Shown piece by piece: positions 1-9,268 of a stretch of DNA of 64,000 nt. Source of the DNA: Marivivens donghaensis (GTDB lineage Bacteria > Pseudomonadota > Alphaproteobacteria > Rhodobacterales > Rhodobacteraceae); NCBI RefSeq assembly GCF_023541015.1, contig NZ_JALNPR010000007.1, positions 1 to 64,000 on the forward strand, in the 5' to 3' direction. Position 1 is the first letter of the stretch; the number at the start of each line of letters is the position of its first letter. A program made the translations under genes and the position numbers. The notes below the pieces were generated by a model. The model ran no database searches. It was given only the letters and a program-made list of their open reading frames with translations, and had not been told where the DNA came from.

Positions 1-213
1 GGGAGAAGGCCCTCGTCAGGCTTTATGGCAATTAGTTGGATAGTGAGGCTTGGCATCGCAAAATCGATCACACTTTACGGGTTCGATTTTGGCGCGACAC
101 CGACCTACTACAATCCTGAGGGCTACAAGACGCCGCATAACTACGACAGAGAGCGGGAAATTGTACTCGAGTGGGAGCGCCTGGGGCGGATCCGAATTGT
201 GCGGTCAGCTTAA
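1..213 (+). CDS. C-terminal fragment of a GT29-like (sialyltransferase-type) glycosyltransferase
   Basis: Frame 1 is open from the first base of the window to the TAA at 211-213, so this is the 3' end of a gene that starts outside; the ATG at 25 is internal. The fragment carries R-P-S-S-G-F followed about 18 residues later by L-Y-G-F-D-F, then Y-Y, then an H-N-Y triplet, and ends in G-R-I-R-I-V-R-S. This order resembles the C-terminal half of GT29 sialyltransferases: the small sialylmotif (P-S-T-G ... V-Y-G-F), the downstream His-containing motifs, and a final K-I-R-I-type strand. Family assignment is by motif order only, from about 70 residues. GT42 or another Rossmann glycosyltransferase with a similar motif is the alternative. 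It converges on the broken lptD copy. Confidence 0.55.
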   Translation, partial: GRRPSSGFMAISWIVRLGIAKSITLYGFDFGATPTYYNPEGYKTPHNYDREREIVLEWERLGRIRIVRSA

Positions 214-305
214 TTTAGGTCTTCACATTTAGGCGCTACAGCATGCCCGACACGGGAGCTCTTTTTATATTCTGAGGTCTAAATTTAACTTTAATGCTAG
301 CCTTA

Positions 306-2645
306 CTAGCCACACGTCCGAGCCCTCTCAGCCCCGAAACTACCGAGGCGCAATTCAATAGAGAGCTCTGTCGTACCGTCGAGCCCAGTGGCAGCATTCT
401 TAACACGCGTGACACCCGCAAGGAACTCCACACACTCGTTGCTGTATTCAAGCCCGAGACCGAACCGGCTGGTTGTATCGAAGTCGTCTGAGTGAATGGC
501 GTAAAGATCGCCACCCCAGTCCATTCGCCGGCGGATTTCTGCATCGACTTGGTCGTAGCGCTCGAGATCTCGGTCGTAGCGGCCACTGATTGATGCACGC
601 CACACCTCACCGTCATCATAATTCAATGCACCAGTGGCAAAAGAATCATCGGTTTCAAACCCATTAAACGTTGTGCCAATTGCCCCACTCAAATGCGAGG
701 TCAGTGGCGCAGAAATATCGAGTGACCAGCGCTCTAGGGCTTGTGCATTGGCGAAGGCCGGGTCCAAGTCCTGCCTGACATATGCCCCCGACACCATGAG
801 GCGATCAATCGGCACCGAAAATGAGGCCGCGTCGTATATACGATCGGCACTTTGGTTAAACTTGGAGGTAAGCGAATAAGTCAGTCCACTCCCCTCCCGG
901 CCGAGGTCGAGTGTATAGATGCGGCTGTCATCGAGGTTTAAATCGCTCGACGACACGACGAAGTCCTGATTGATGCCACCGCCAAAATAAAACCCGCCAA
1001 TGGCACGGTACTGAAGGGTGACATCCACCTCAACTGTTGTGACGTCGTATGCCACATTTTGGTCTCTATTGAGACGCCTGAAGCGATTTAGGTCCGAGTA
1101 GTCATACGGATCGAGGAGATCAATCGTGGACCCATCGACTGTTGGGAGGTTCAAACCACCAGACTTAAATGTCATAAATTGCAGGCTAGGTATCAAAGTG
1201 GAAGCACCTCAGTCAGATCCTGCGAATGCTATTGGCCGCTCTAATTTTGTGGCGGCCAGGTAGGACGCACCAATCTGTGAATCTTCCCAAGATACATCAT
1301 CAAAGACACGGTAATTATCGAGGAATACGCCCAGATCGGAATGGAGTTTCAGCTGATCGCCTACCTCTCGGCTATCCCGCCACGATAAATTCACTGATCC
1401 ACGAGCAATATCAACCTGACGCGCATTTGCGGACCCAAAGTCATTTGCGTCGACTTGACCAACAACATTTAATCGCACCGTCCCAGGTAATTCACCAAAA
1501 TTTAACTCTCGCATCCACTGCGAGTTAACAACTCGGTTTGGACCGTCATAGAGGTACGAGGGATCACGGAGCGGCGTGAAACCAACGTAACTAAATTCAA
1601 GGATTTCGCCTTCAAGGTGGCGGGTAATCATCAAGTTATCGTTTAGACGATCGTCCTCAAAAACAATTTCATCTCCTCGTCATGTTTTCCGATCGCGATC
1701 AAAAAAATCATACGTCCCGATATATGTCGGGTCGCTCGCGCTCTGTGATTGGAACCTTAAATCAACCCCGTTCTCGAACAGGAAATGGCCATTTGAGAAG
1801 AGGAACGCCCTCAAACTGGCATCGCTCAAGTCGTCTGAGCTCACGGCACCATTGAGCTCAACGTATCCATTTCCGTAAAATCGTCGGTATCGACCCTCAA
1901 CAGTTTGAGACGCGTTACCCCCAATGGCAATATTGGGTGCGACCGTTAGGTCGGCGTAATCCCCAAGTGTTTTGAAATACGGCACCCCAATTCTAGTACC
2001 AAGGCGAGAGTTTACCGACAAAGTGGGCGGAAGAAAGCCATCTGCCCGCGTCACCGAGGGGTCGGGCAATCGAAGCCAGGGCGTGTACGCAACGGGAATA
2101 TCCCGAATTCTGAGCTGCGCGTGTCGATATGTGACTGTCTTTGCTGCCTCATCGTGCACCGCAGCCTCAGCTCTAACTTCCCAGATAGGGATATCAGAGC
2201 CGGAGCATATTCGACAGGAAGACGCTCGAACCCGGCTAAATTCTGTCAAATTTCCGCCACTTCGCGTGACCTGCTGGGCGGCGACTTGCAGGTTATCCTC
2301 GATGACCTGGCGCACCGCGTAAATCACGCCCTCCGCTAGATCGGGAGAGAGTTCAGCAAATTCACCGTAAGTGACGGAGGTCCCGCTCGCATCGGACAAT
2401 ACAAACGGGCCCTCAATGCTGAACCGATCGCCGCCCTGATCATAGGTCACACTCGGCGCCGTGAGTTTTGCACCATCAAAATAAACTTCAACATTTCCGG
2501 TCGCGGTAAAAATTTGACGCTCAGGATCTACGGTCAGACTATCGGAAATTAGGAGCGGAGCCGACTGTGGTGAAGCCGCCTGAGATAATAATGATAGGCA
2601 AATGGCTAAGGACAAAGTCCTGAGGGCAGATGTCACCGACGCCAT
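306..2645 (-). pseudogene. lptD: lptD-like LPS-assembly outer-membrane protein interrupted by two in-frame TGA codons
   Basis: One reading frame runs from ATG 2645 to TAG 306 (779 codons), with TGA at 1680-1682 and 1209-1211 and no frame change. The first piece has a signal peptide, an OstA/LptA-like domain (S-D-S-L-T-V-D ... T-A-T-G-N-V-E-V-Y) and the start of the LptD barrel (P-W-L-R-L-P-D-P-S-V-T-R-A-D-G-F-L-P-P). After each TGA the homology continues: R-G-D-E-I-V-F-E-D-D-R-L after the first and L-I-P-S-L-Q-F-M after the second. The barrel ends at L-G-L-E-Y-S-N-E-C-V-E-F-L, where LptD normally ends. Total length is near that of full LptD (700-800 aa). The likeliest reading is a redundant copy inactivated recently by nonsense mutations. 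Readthrough or sequence error is possible. LptD inserts LPS into the outer membrane and is normally essential, so an intact copy should exist elsewhere. Confidence 0.8.
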
Positions 2646-2990
2646 TTTTCAACTCCGCTCCCCAGACTACATTAATTTTCACTCTACAGGTAGTTACGCA
2701 CTGGTACCAGTGCGCCTAGCTGCCAAATGAGAACGCCCGCAAGTCCTCGCATAAATATTCTCAAAATGTAGCCAAGAATGAAGCCCGCTTTGAAGACCCT
2801 ACAATTCAGAACCGTTTTTACGGCCTCCGAAAACTCGCCACCACCAAACAAGGCCGCGCTCTAAATGCCCGATAACACCCACCCCCGGCCACCCAACGCA
2901 TCGCGTGACCCAGCGCAAAGCGATCAATCAATGGAGCCAAAATCAAAGCCTAACTATGAGAATGACGCAGCCAGCGCGACAGCGCCCAGG
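2646..2990. other. Gene-free interval between lptD-like pseudogene and fbp
   Basis: No convincing gene is visible on either strand. Short open stretches exist near 2800-2950 but have no start with a ribosome site and no recognisable similarity. The interval should hold the promoter of the lptD-like gene and the 3' end of the fbp transcript. I see no strong hairpin with a T-run. Confidence 0.5.
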
Positions 2991-3953
2991 TTATGTCGGA
3001 CCAACTTGCGTTAACCGCTTAACCTCAGACTTCGCCCCGAGGATCAGCCCCACACGCTGGTGGTGATCCTCGGGCTGCAGGTCGAGGATATCGCTCACGC
3101 CGTTCGTCGCTGCAGCGCCCGCCTGTTCCATGATCATCGCCATCGGGTTCGCCTCATACATCAGACGCAACCGACCGCCCTTATCCCGCAGCTTTGCATC
3201 GACGGGATACATGAACACGCCGCCCCGCATCAGGATGCGATGAACCTCAGCCACGAGGGAGGCAATCCAGCGCATGTTGAAATCCTTGCAGCGCGGACCG
3301 TCTTTGCCAGCGAGGCAGGCCTCAACATACTCCCGCACAGGCGCATCCCAGAACCGCATCCGCGACATGTTCACCGCGAACTCAGCCGTTTCTTCGGCCA
3401 CGCGAATATCGCCGTGGGTCAAACGGAAATCACCCGTCCCGTGCCGCGCAGAGAACCCGTGGACCCCCTGCCCCATCGTCAGTACCAGCATCGTCGACGG
3501 GCCATAAATCGCATAGCCCGCCACGATCTGATCCCGCCCCTTACGCAAAACCGTCCGATCGCCGTCCGCCTGCACCTGCATGACCGAAAAGATCGACCCG
3601 ACGGTCATGTTTACGTCCAAATTGGACGACCCATCCAGCGGATCAAAGTAGAGGATGTAATCCCCCGCCTTCGGCTCCTTGAGCCACTGAACCTCATCCA
3701 TCTCCTCGGAGACCAGCGCGGCCACATGGCCACCGTTAAACGTCTCAAGGAAGATATCGTTTGCCACGATATCGAGCGGCTTTTGCGCCTCGCCCTGAAC
3801 GTTCGTCTCATCCGTCTGCCCAAGGTTTCCCTCAAACGCCATGTCGCGCACATGGCTGGCAATACGGGCACAGCTCGCCGCGATATCTTCGATCAGGAAA
3901 ACGAGCGACGGATCAGTGTCCGAGGCCGTTAGGAAATGACGCAAGCTCTGCAT
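2991..3953 (-). CDS. fbp: Class I fructose-1,6-bisphosphatase
   Basis: Hydrolyses fructose-1,6-bisphosphate to fructose-6-phosphate in gluconeogenesis, which fits a cell living on acetate and lactate as the rest of the window implies. The class I signature D-P-L-D-G-S-S-N-L-D-V-N with its metal-binding acidic residues is present near residue 110. Further conserved elements are V-S-E-E-M-D-E and, towards the C-terminus, G-G-R-L-R-L-M-Y-E-A-N-P-M-A. Length (320 aa) is normal. I chose ATG 3953 because G-A-A-A-G-G lies seven bases before it; the TTG at 3968 would place that Shine-Dalgarno inside the gene. No cbb genes accompany it, so a gluconeogenic rather than Calvin-cycle role is more likely. 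Confidence 0.95.
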   Translation of the reverse strand: MQSLRHFLTASDTDPSLVFLIEDIAASCARIASHVRDMAFEGNLGQTDETNVQGEAQKPLDIVANDIFLETFNGGHVAALVSEEMDEVQWLKEPKAGDYILYFDPLDGSSNLDVNMTVGSIFSVMQVQADGDRTVLRKGRDQIVAGYAIYGPSTMLVLTMGQGVHGFSARHGTGDFRLTHGDIRVAEETAEFAVNMSRMRFWDAPVREYVEACLAGKDGPRCKDFNMRWIASLVAEVHRILMRGGVFMYPVDAKLRDKGGRLRLMYEANPMAMIMEQAGAAATNGVSDILDLQPEDHHQRVGLILGAKSEVKRLTQVGPT

Positions 3954-3969
3954 GGCGGGACCTTTCAAA

Positions 3970-3994
3970 TGCAGGGCAGATGTACCGCCCTGCA
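3970..3994 (-). terminator. Hairpin terminator after the Asp/His-rich protein gene
   Basis: An 8-bp perfect stem (TGCAGGGC / GCCCTGCA) with a 9-nt loop lies between the stop of the gene ending at 4015 and the start of fbp at 3953. The T-tract on the minus strand is short, so termination may be partial and fbp could receive some readthrough. Confidence 0.5.
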
Positions 3995-4014
3995 GCTTTG
4001 GTCACAAGCGACGA

Positions 4015-4608
4015 TCAGTCGTCGTCGTGGTCCGAACCGTGATCATCGTCATGATCGGAACCATGATCATCATCGTTGCCGTTGTCATCATAACCACCAG
4101 AGTGATCATCCGACCCGCCTACATGATCGTTGTCATCGTTCGAACCGTGATCATCTACTTCGACGTAAACCGTCTCACCGGATGCTGTGGTTACGGTCGT
4201 ATATACATCGTCGCTACCAGCTTTTGGCGCGCTGCGAAGCTCACCAGCTTCGACCAAAATCACTTCGCCAGTTGCAGTCGTAACTTCAACCAGCACGTCG
4301 TCGGACCCAGCAACTTCGCCAAGGTGCTTCTGTTCGATCTCTTGGATCGTGCCCGCAACAACTGCTGCATCATTGGTCTCAACGCGCTGGCTCACAACTT
4401 CGCCGGTCGAGTTATCGAGGACGACAGTCGTTTCCAGACCAGTCGGCGAATAGGCCTCAACCGAAGAATTCAGAACGCCGCGGCGAACCGAAAAGTGTGT
4501 GTAGCCCTGCGCAAACAGGCTGTCAATCTGCGCTTGAACAAAGTCCTGAGCAGAAGCAGCAGAAACCGAAAGTGCGAGCGCGATGGCGGCAAACGAAAGT
4601 GTTTTCAT
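4015..4608 (-). CDS. Secreted Asp/His/Gly-rich protein of unknown function
   Basis: A 197-aa protein with a clear signal peptide (M-K-T-L-S-F-A-A-I-A-L-A-L-S-V-S-A-A-S-A-Q). It has a central part with two related strands, V-L-V-E-V-T-T-A-T-G-E-V and Y-T-T-V-T-T-A-S-G-E-T, reminiscent of PepSY-like folds. The last ~45 residues consist almost only of D, H, G, N and S, as repeats of D-H-G-S-D-H-D-D-D. Such tails bind divalent metals (Ca, Zn, Ni or Cu) in other proteins; that role here is inference. ATG 4608 is chosen because the coding signal upstream is poor and GGAG precedes this start; the longer frame to 4857 lacks support. It is transcribed divergently from the membrane LuxR regulator at 4799, which could control it. 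Confidence 0.75.
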   Translation of the reverse strand: MKTLSFAAIALALSVSAASAQDFVQAQIDSLFAQGYTHFSVRRGVLNSSVEAYSPTGLETTVVLDNSTGEVVSQRVETNDAAVVAGTIQEIEQKHLGEVAGSDDVLVEVTTATGEVILVEAGELRSAPKAGSDDVYTTVTTASGETVYVEVDDHGSNDDNDHVGGSDDHSGGYDDNGNDDDHGSDHDDDHGSDHDDD

Positions 4609-4798
4609 GTCTAGTCTCCAAGTGTTCGACGCAACGTTGTCTACTGCGCCTTCGATGGGACCGTTATGACCGCCGCATCCCCACCCCCAAATATGCCAAA
4701 GGTGTATTTTAAGCCGTTTTTGGCCTCTATACCGATGGTTTATGGCAATTTTAGCAGGATTAGCCCTAAGTCTAGACCTCATAAAAAAGGGCAATCCA

Positions 4799-5338
4799 AT
4801 GTATTCCACCACCAAATTCGAAAATGCGACCTTCGCGACCATCATTTTTTGGGGCATGGGGATTTCAGGACTTTTCTTCGCTCAGGATGTCATCGTTGAC
4901 CTGCGCGAGCACATCAGCGAAGGGCGCGGTTACCAATTCGGTGACCTCTCACACCTCATTTTCGAGATTCTCGCCGTCACCGTACTTGGATTCGGCATGG
5001 TGCTTTTGTCGGTCTACATCACCGAGCTAAAGACAAAGAACGCCCGCCAACGCGAAACACTCCATTCCCTTCGCCACGATTTCGACAGCCACGTTCACGC
5101 GCAATTCAACGAATGGTCCCTCACCCCGTCCGAGTCTGACATCGCGCTTTTGCTTATGCGCGGGCTGGCATCCAAAGACATCGCTGAACTGCGCAATTGC
5201 ACCGTCGGCACGGTCAAGGTTCACTCGCACAACGTCTTTCGCAAGGCAGGCGTAACGTCTCGCGTAGAACTCATGTCGCTGTTCTTGGATGAATTCATGG
5301 ATGTTGGCATGCAATCCGCCCCGCAACAGCCATCGTAA
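4799..5338 (+). CDS. Membrane-tethered LuxR-type (GerE HTH) transcriptional regulator
   Basis: A 179-aa protein with two predicted N-terminal membrane helices (around residues 10-27 and 50-72), then a short charged linker and a GerE/LuxR helix-turn-helix. The HTH reads L-T-P-S-E-S-D-I-A-L-L-L-M-R-G-L-A-S-K-D-I-A ... G-T-V-K-V-H-S-H-N-V-F-R-K-A-G-V. There is no receiver or autoinducer domain. Start ATG 4799 has AAAGGG about eight bases upstream; the frame extends further up to 4742 without a ribosome site. It ends two bases from the convergent hybrid histidine kinase. That neighbour suggests, but does not prove, that the two form an atypical signalling pair in which the DNA-binding protein sits in the membrane. 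Confidence 0.8.
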   Translation: MYSTTKFENATFATIIFWGMGISGLFFAQDVIVDLREHISEGRGYQFGDLSHLIFEILAVTVLGFGMVLLSVYITELKTKNARQRETLHSLRHDFDSHVHAQFNEWSLTPSESDIALLLMRGLASKDIAELRNCTVGTVKVHSHNVFRKAGVTSRVELMSLFLDEFMDVGMQSAPQQPS

Positions 5339-5339
5339 G

Positions 5340-7856
5340 TCACCCCGCCAAGAACTCCATCAAGGCTTCGCTATCCAGCGGCTTTGACATCACCAAATCC
5401 GCGCCCGCGTCAGTGAAACGATCCATGTCGTTGCCAACGGCCGCCGCCGTCAGGCCAATCATCACGTAATCATGATCCAACTCTTTCAGAGCACGGATCA
5501 ACTGATCGCCCTCCATCTTGGGCATGAATAGGTCCGTTATCAGAAGGTCGGGCGGGTTTGCTTGGGCCATGACCAGCGCATCCTCACCATTCCGCGCCAA
5601 AGTCACATTCGCGAAAATCTTGTTCAGCCGCGTCTTTGTCACCTCGGCCACCAGCGGGTTATCCTCGACCAACAGCACATGCAGAACGGACAGGTCGACC
5701 GCGTCGCGCACGGTCGGCTCAACTGGCTCTACATCGGTCGCGATGTCCTCTGGTAGTCTGATCTGATAACATGCGCCCCGCGCCCGTTCGATATATGTGA
5801 TCGACCCGCCCAGCAGCTCCACCGCTGTCTTCGCGATATAGAGGCCCAGCCCGCTGCCATCCGCCTGATTGCGTGGATCTTTGCCGCCCCTCTCGAATGG
5901 TTCAAACAGTCGATCGACCTCATCGGGCGGAATCCCGATCCCATCGTCGCGCACAGTCCAAACGGACCACATTTGCCCATTTTCCTCAGGCTGCGCTTCA
6001 AAGATAATCTCGACCGTCCGGCCCCGCGAATGCAGCAAGGCATTGCGCACAAGGTTCCCAACCAACTGCTTTGTCCGCAACTGATCCCCTATCCGCCGAA
6101 CATCCGCCCCCGCGCCGAGCTTGAGCTTGATGTTCATGTGGTTCTTCTTGGCCTGCGCTTGATAGGTATTGCGCACCGTCTCGGCCAATTCCGCAGGCAC
6201 ATAGGGCGATTTAACCACAGCGAGGTTTTCTTCGGGGTTCACCGCTTGCCGCATGTCGCTCAGCACACCCAACAACTGGTTCGACGCCTCGGCGAGTTTT
6301 GGCTTCATCGCCGCGGTCTGCAACGGCTCCAAATCCTCGATCAACATCGCCATCACCGACGCAGGCGTGCGTATTTCATGCGAAATGATCGAGAACATCC
6401 GCCGCTGCTTTTCATCCCGCGCCTCAAGATAGGTCAACGCATGACGCAACGCGGACTCTGTCGCTTGTTCGTCGGTAATATCCAGCACCAGCCCGTAGGC
6501 CAGTTTTGCCCCGCTCTCGGCATATTGCGCCCAGACAAAGATGCGGATCATGCATTCGTCACCAGGTCCGCGAATGACCCGCAAAACATGCTTATACGTT
6601 TGCCCCGGCTCAACGATCCCCATCTCAGCCATCCGCTGACGGGACTCGGGCGCGAACCGAGCATAGATGTCCCGCACCGGCGTATATACAGTATCGACAC
6701 CCAATACCCGCATGCTCGTCGGGTCAAGCTGCACCATGCCGAGGTTCTGATTGACCTGAAAAATCCCAACGCCCGCGAAATCGCGCGCTGCGTCGAGCCG
6801 TTCGTTACTGTCCCGCGCCAATTGCAACCGACGTTCCATATAGCCGCGAAGCGCCAGAATGTAGGTCCCCAAATTCAACAGGACCGTGCCGTAGTAATCC
6901 ATCGCATTTTCATGCGCGGTCTCGGGTACCAGATCGGTTAGGAATGTGCCCGTCAGCACAGCATAGCATCCAACCCCAGCGACAAGGCTCAGCGGAGCGA
7001 TAGCCTGCGGCATAACCAAAGCCATGACCATAATCACAAGGCCAGCTTCCATCTGGTTGCTTTGCCCAAAGCCAGACGCGTGAATAACCCCAAGCGTCGA
7101 GAACACAAAAATTGAAGGCAGCAGGTAGAGCAGCTCTAGCTTCTGCGGGCGATGTAGAAACAGCAGCAAAAATACCAAAATTACCGCGCACCCGCGCAGC
7201 ACACGTTTCAGCGCGAGGTCAAAGTAGTGTTCGTCGTAACCAACCAAACCCTGAAGATCCGCAGGCAGCGACTTCATCACGTTCACGAAAATCGCGATCA
7301 TGATCAGGTTCACGATGAAGAACACGACCTGCGCCAAAAGCGCGAGAAGAAGATCCGCCGTGTAAGGTAAGAGCCTGCTTCGGAATAACCCGATCGTCTC
7401 TCTCGCGACCACGCCGACGATCAACGCCGCAATCAGGTTCACCACAAAGAACGCGATGACCACTTGCGGCGCACGCACCAGCAATTCGTGCCAAACCGAC
7501 ATATCGACAAAGGGTAGGAGGAACGGCGCGCAAAGGGCGAATAGAAACACCAGCGCAGGCACCCAGATCAGTCTGGTTGGATAGATCAGAACACCAAGGG
7601 CGAGCACATAGAACGAGATCGACGGGGAGTATTGAACCGCAAAGGCATTATGACCGAAAATCGCGGCCCCATAGGACATCGGGTATGTCCACAGCAGAAC
7701 AACAGGCAAGAAATACAGCAAAAACCCAAGGGGTTTTCTGCGCACAAACCGACGCATACGGTATAGCCGTGATACCGCAAATCCATCGTGCAACGGCTCC
7801 GACACCAACGGCCCGCCACCGACATTGATGCGCAAGTTGTTAAGTATTCCGAACAC
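5340..7856 (-). CDS. Hybrid sensor histidine kinase/response regulator with polytopic membrane sensor
   Basis: An 838-aa protein. Residues ~35-340 contain many hydrophobic segments (a 7TM/MASE-type sensor region). A PAS-like region follows (~355-465), then a HisKA domain with phosphoacceptor His near residue 493 in S-H-E-I-R-T-P. The HATPase has N-box L-V-R-N-A-L-L-H-S and G-boxes D-D-G-I-G-I-P and G-S-G-L-G-L-Y-I. The C-terminal receiver has its phosphoacceptor Asp near residue 775 (L-I-T-D-L-F-M-P-K). All catalytic motifs look intact. There is no Hpt domain and no partner with an output domain other than the convergent LuxR-type gene. The assigned start is GTG 7856 with a weak ribosome site; a start inside the first ~35 residues is possible. 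The ligand is unknown. Confidence 0.88.
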   Translation of the reverse strand: MFGILNNLRINVGGGPLVSEPLHDGFAVSRLYRMRRFVRRKPLGFLLYFLPVVLLWTYPMSYGAAIFGHNAFAVQYSPSISFYVLALGVLIYPTRLIWVPALVFLFALCAPFLLPFVDMSVWHELLVRAPQVVIAFFVVNLIAALIVGVVARETIGLFRSRLLPYTADLLLALLAQVVFFIVNLIMIAIFVNVMKSLPADLQGLVGYDEHYFDLALKRVLRGCAVILVFLLLFLHRPQKLELLYLLPSIFVFSTLGVIHASGFGQSNQMEAGLVIMVMALVMPQAIAPLSLVAGVGCYAVLTGTFLTDLVPETAHENAMDYYGTVLLNLGTYILALRGYMERRLQLARDSNERLDAARDFAGVGIFQVNQNLGMVQLDPTSMRVLGVDTVYTPVRDIYARFAPESRQRMAEMGIVEPGQTYKHVLRVIRGPGDECMIRIFVWAQYAESGAKLAYGLVLDITDEQATESALRHALTYLEARDEKQRRMFSIISHEIRTPASVMAMLIEDLEPLQTAAMKPKLAEASNQLLGVLSDMRQAVNPEENLAVVKSPYVPAELAETVRNTYQAQAKKNHMNIKLKLGAGADVRRIGDQLRTKQLVGNLVRNALLHSRGRTVEIIFEAQPEENGQMWSVWTVRDDGIGIPPDEVDRLFEPFERGGKDPRNQADGSGLGLYIAKTAVELLGGSITYIERARGACYQIRLPEDIATDVEPVEPTVRDAVDLSVLHVLLVEDNPLVAEVTKTRLNKIFANVTLARNGEDALVMAQANPPDLLITDLFMPKMEGDQLIRALKELDHDYVMIGLTAAAVGNDMDRFTDAGADLVMSKPLDSEALMEFLAG

Positions 7857-7975
7857 CCCGTAGATTTACGCCCCAGCTTAGGAACCGAGCCTATGCCGAC
7901 GGGCGCAGAAATCAACCCGATCCCGCGCCCGCCCGACAAACAAACCACGAATGTTCAAGGTGATAGGCCGTCGGC

Positions 7976-8140
7976 CTAGTTCGGTAGCGCCCCACAGAAC
8001 CCACCAGCCGTTGATAACCCCGACCCAATAGCGAGGATTGGCGGTGCCGCATAAGGATTCGGCGGGCTGGCCTTTAGGTCCCAGCCAATCAAACCAGCGA
8101 CGGCCAGAACGGCGATACCTGCTGTAAAACGTCTGGTCAT
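7976..8140 (-). CDS. 54-aa membrane-anchored or exported small protein of the sulfur-transport operon
   Basis: ATG 8140 overlaps the TGA of the upstream YeeE-type gene as ATGA, the usual sign of translational coupling. The product has one hydrophobic N-terminal segment (A-G-I-A-V-L-A-V-A-G-L-I-G-W), then a Pro-rich stretch and a Gly-rich end with one Cys (G-G-F-C-G-A-L-P-N). I do not recognise a family. Its position makes it a candidate accessory subunit or periplasmic partner of the thiosulfate transporter. The evidence is position, start overlap and a plausible membrane segment. Confidence 0.55.
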   Translation of the reverse strand: MTRRFTAGIAVLAVAGLIGWDLKASPPNPYAAPPILAIGSGLSTAGGFCGALPN

Positions 8141-9267
8141 GACCGTGCCTCCAATCCCAGAATGGGACGCAGTTTGATCCCATAAATCGACCCGACAAAG
8201 GCGGCGCCGAACCAGACCCAACCGTGCAGGCTCCCCGTGGAAATCCCTGAAAAGAACGCACCTACATTGCAACCAAAGGCCAAACGCGACGAATACCCTA
8301 GCAGGAACCCCGCCACGATTGTCCCGACCCACGCCCGCGCGGGCAAGGATGGCAGTTTCGCCGATAGACCCCCTACCCTCCAGCTCGCGACAAAGAACGC
8401 GCCGAGGATGATGCCGATATCCGTCAACGACGTGTAGTCGGTCAGCACAGAACTGGTGACACGTTCTGCCGTCGCCGGTGCTGCCCAAAACGCAGAGCCC
8501 GACAGGTCCACGCCCGCCGCTACTGCACCCTTCGCCACCCAAAGGCCGAGCCCGTAAACCACGCCCCACGGCTGGCCAGAGATCAACAGGTTCGCCAGCG
8601 CCAGTGCCGCGATCACGACCGCCGCAATCACCAATCGACGCGGCAATACCCGTTTCTGGGGCGTTGCGAATTTCCACGCCACCATCGCGACCGAAAACAG
8701 CAGTCCAAGCGTGATGAGAACACCGCTCCACCCTTCAAAGTTCATGATCGGCAGCGCCCCCAAGCCCGTCCACCAGAACAGGTGATATGCGCCCGCGAAA
8801 CTCCCGATGGCAAAGAATGGCAGCGCGACCAACGACACGGGGTTCCCAGACCCCGCGTTAACCAATGTGCCCGACCCGCAGCCCAAAACGACCTGCATCG
8901 CGACACCGAACACAAAGGCCCCGGCGATCATCGCAAAACCAATCGGGGCTTGCGCGCCGTTCAATTCGCCACCATGGTTCGCAATCAACGGCAGGGCAAA
9001 GACGGTGACGATCCCAATCGCCAACAACTGCGCCCACAATCCCGACGGCTCGCGCCGCAGGATCATCGCCCGCCACGGTCCCGCAAATCCGAACCGCAAC
9101 CCTTCGAGGGCGAGGCCAAAGCCCAGCCCCACCGCCAGCAGCAGCCCATATCGAGCCCCCGCCAGCGCAGCCACGGCCAAAACGACGAACACGGCAGCCA
9201 CAATCAGGCCACCGCGCTTTAGGATCGGACGGGGGGCCAAAGCCCCCGCAATCACGTGTTCAGACAT
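8137..9267 (-). CDS. YeeE/YedE (TsuA-type) thiosulfate/sulfur transporter, two-repeat form
   Basis: An inner-membrane protein of 376 aa with about ten hydrophobic segments. It contains two copies of the family Cys motif: V-V-L-G-C-G-S-G-T-L in the first half and L-A-F-G-C-N-V-G-A-F in the second. Related TsuA proteins import thiosulfate using conserved cysteines in the channel. ATG 9267 follows directly on the rhodanese stop (TAAAATG), so the earlier TTG at 9279 is unnecessary. The operon order rhodanese, transporter, small protein supports thiosulfate capture, sulfur transfer and import. Confidence 0.85.
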   Translation of the reverse strand: MSEHVIAGALAPRPILKRGGLIVAAVFVVLAVAALAGARYGLLLAVGLGFGLALEGLRFGFAGPWRAMILRREPSGLWAQLLAIGIVTVFALPLIANHGGELNGAQAPIGFAMIAGAFVFGVAMQVVLGCGSGTLVNAGSGNPVSLVALPFFAIGSFAGAYHLFWWTGLGALPIMNFEGWSGVLITLGLLFSVAMVAWKFATPQKRVLPRRLVIAAVVIAALALANLLISGQPWGVVYGLGLWVAKGAVAAGVDLSGSAFWAAPATAERVTSSVLTDYTSLTDIGIILGAFFVASWRVGGLSAKLPSLPARAWVGTIVAGFLLGYSSRLAFGCNVGAFFSGISTGSLHGWVWFGAAFVGSIYGIKLRPILGLEARS

Positions 9268-9268
9268 T

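Noticed and set aside
1209-1682. Selenocysteine insertion at the two TGA codons of the lptD-like gene
   Set aside because: LptD is not a selenoprotein, the positions are not conserved Cys sites, and no SECIS-like hairpin is evident just after either TGA.
2780-2990. Short open stretch between the lptD-like gene and fbp as a gene remnant
   Set aside because: No start with ribosome site and Arg/Pro/Thr-rich low-information translation; no family recognised.
3060-3932. 290-codon plus-strand frame opposite fbp
   Set aside because: fbp is clear on the minus strand; the plus-strand product is His/Arg/Pro-rich and typical of an antisense shadow.
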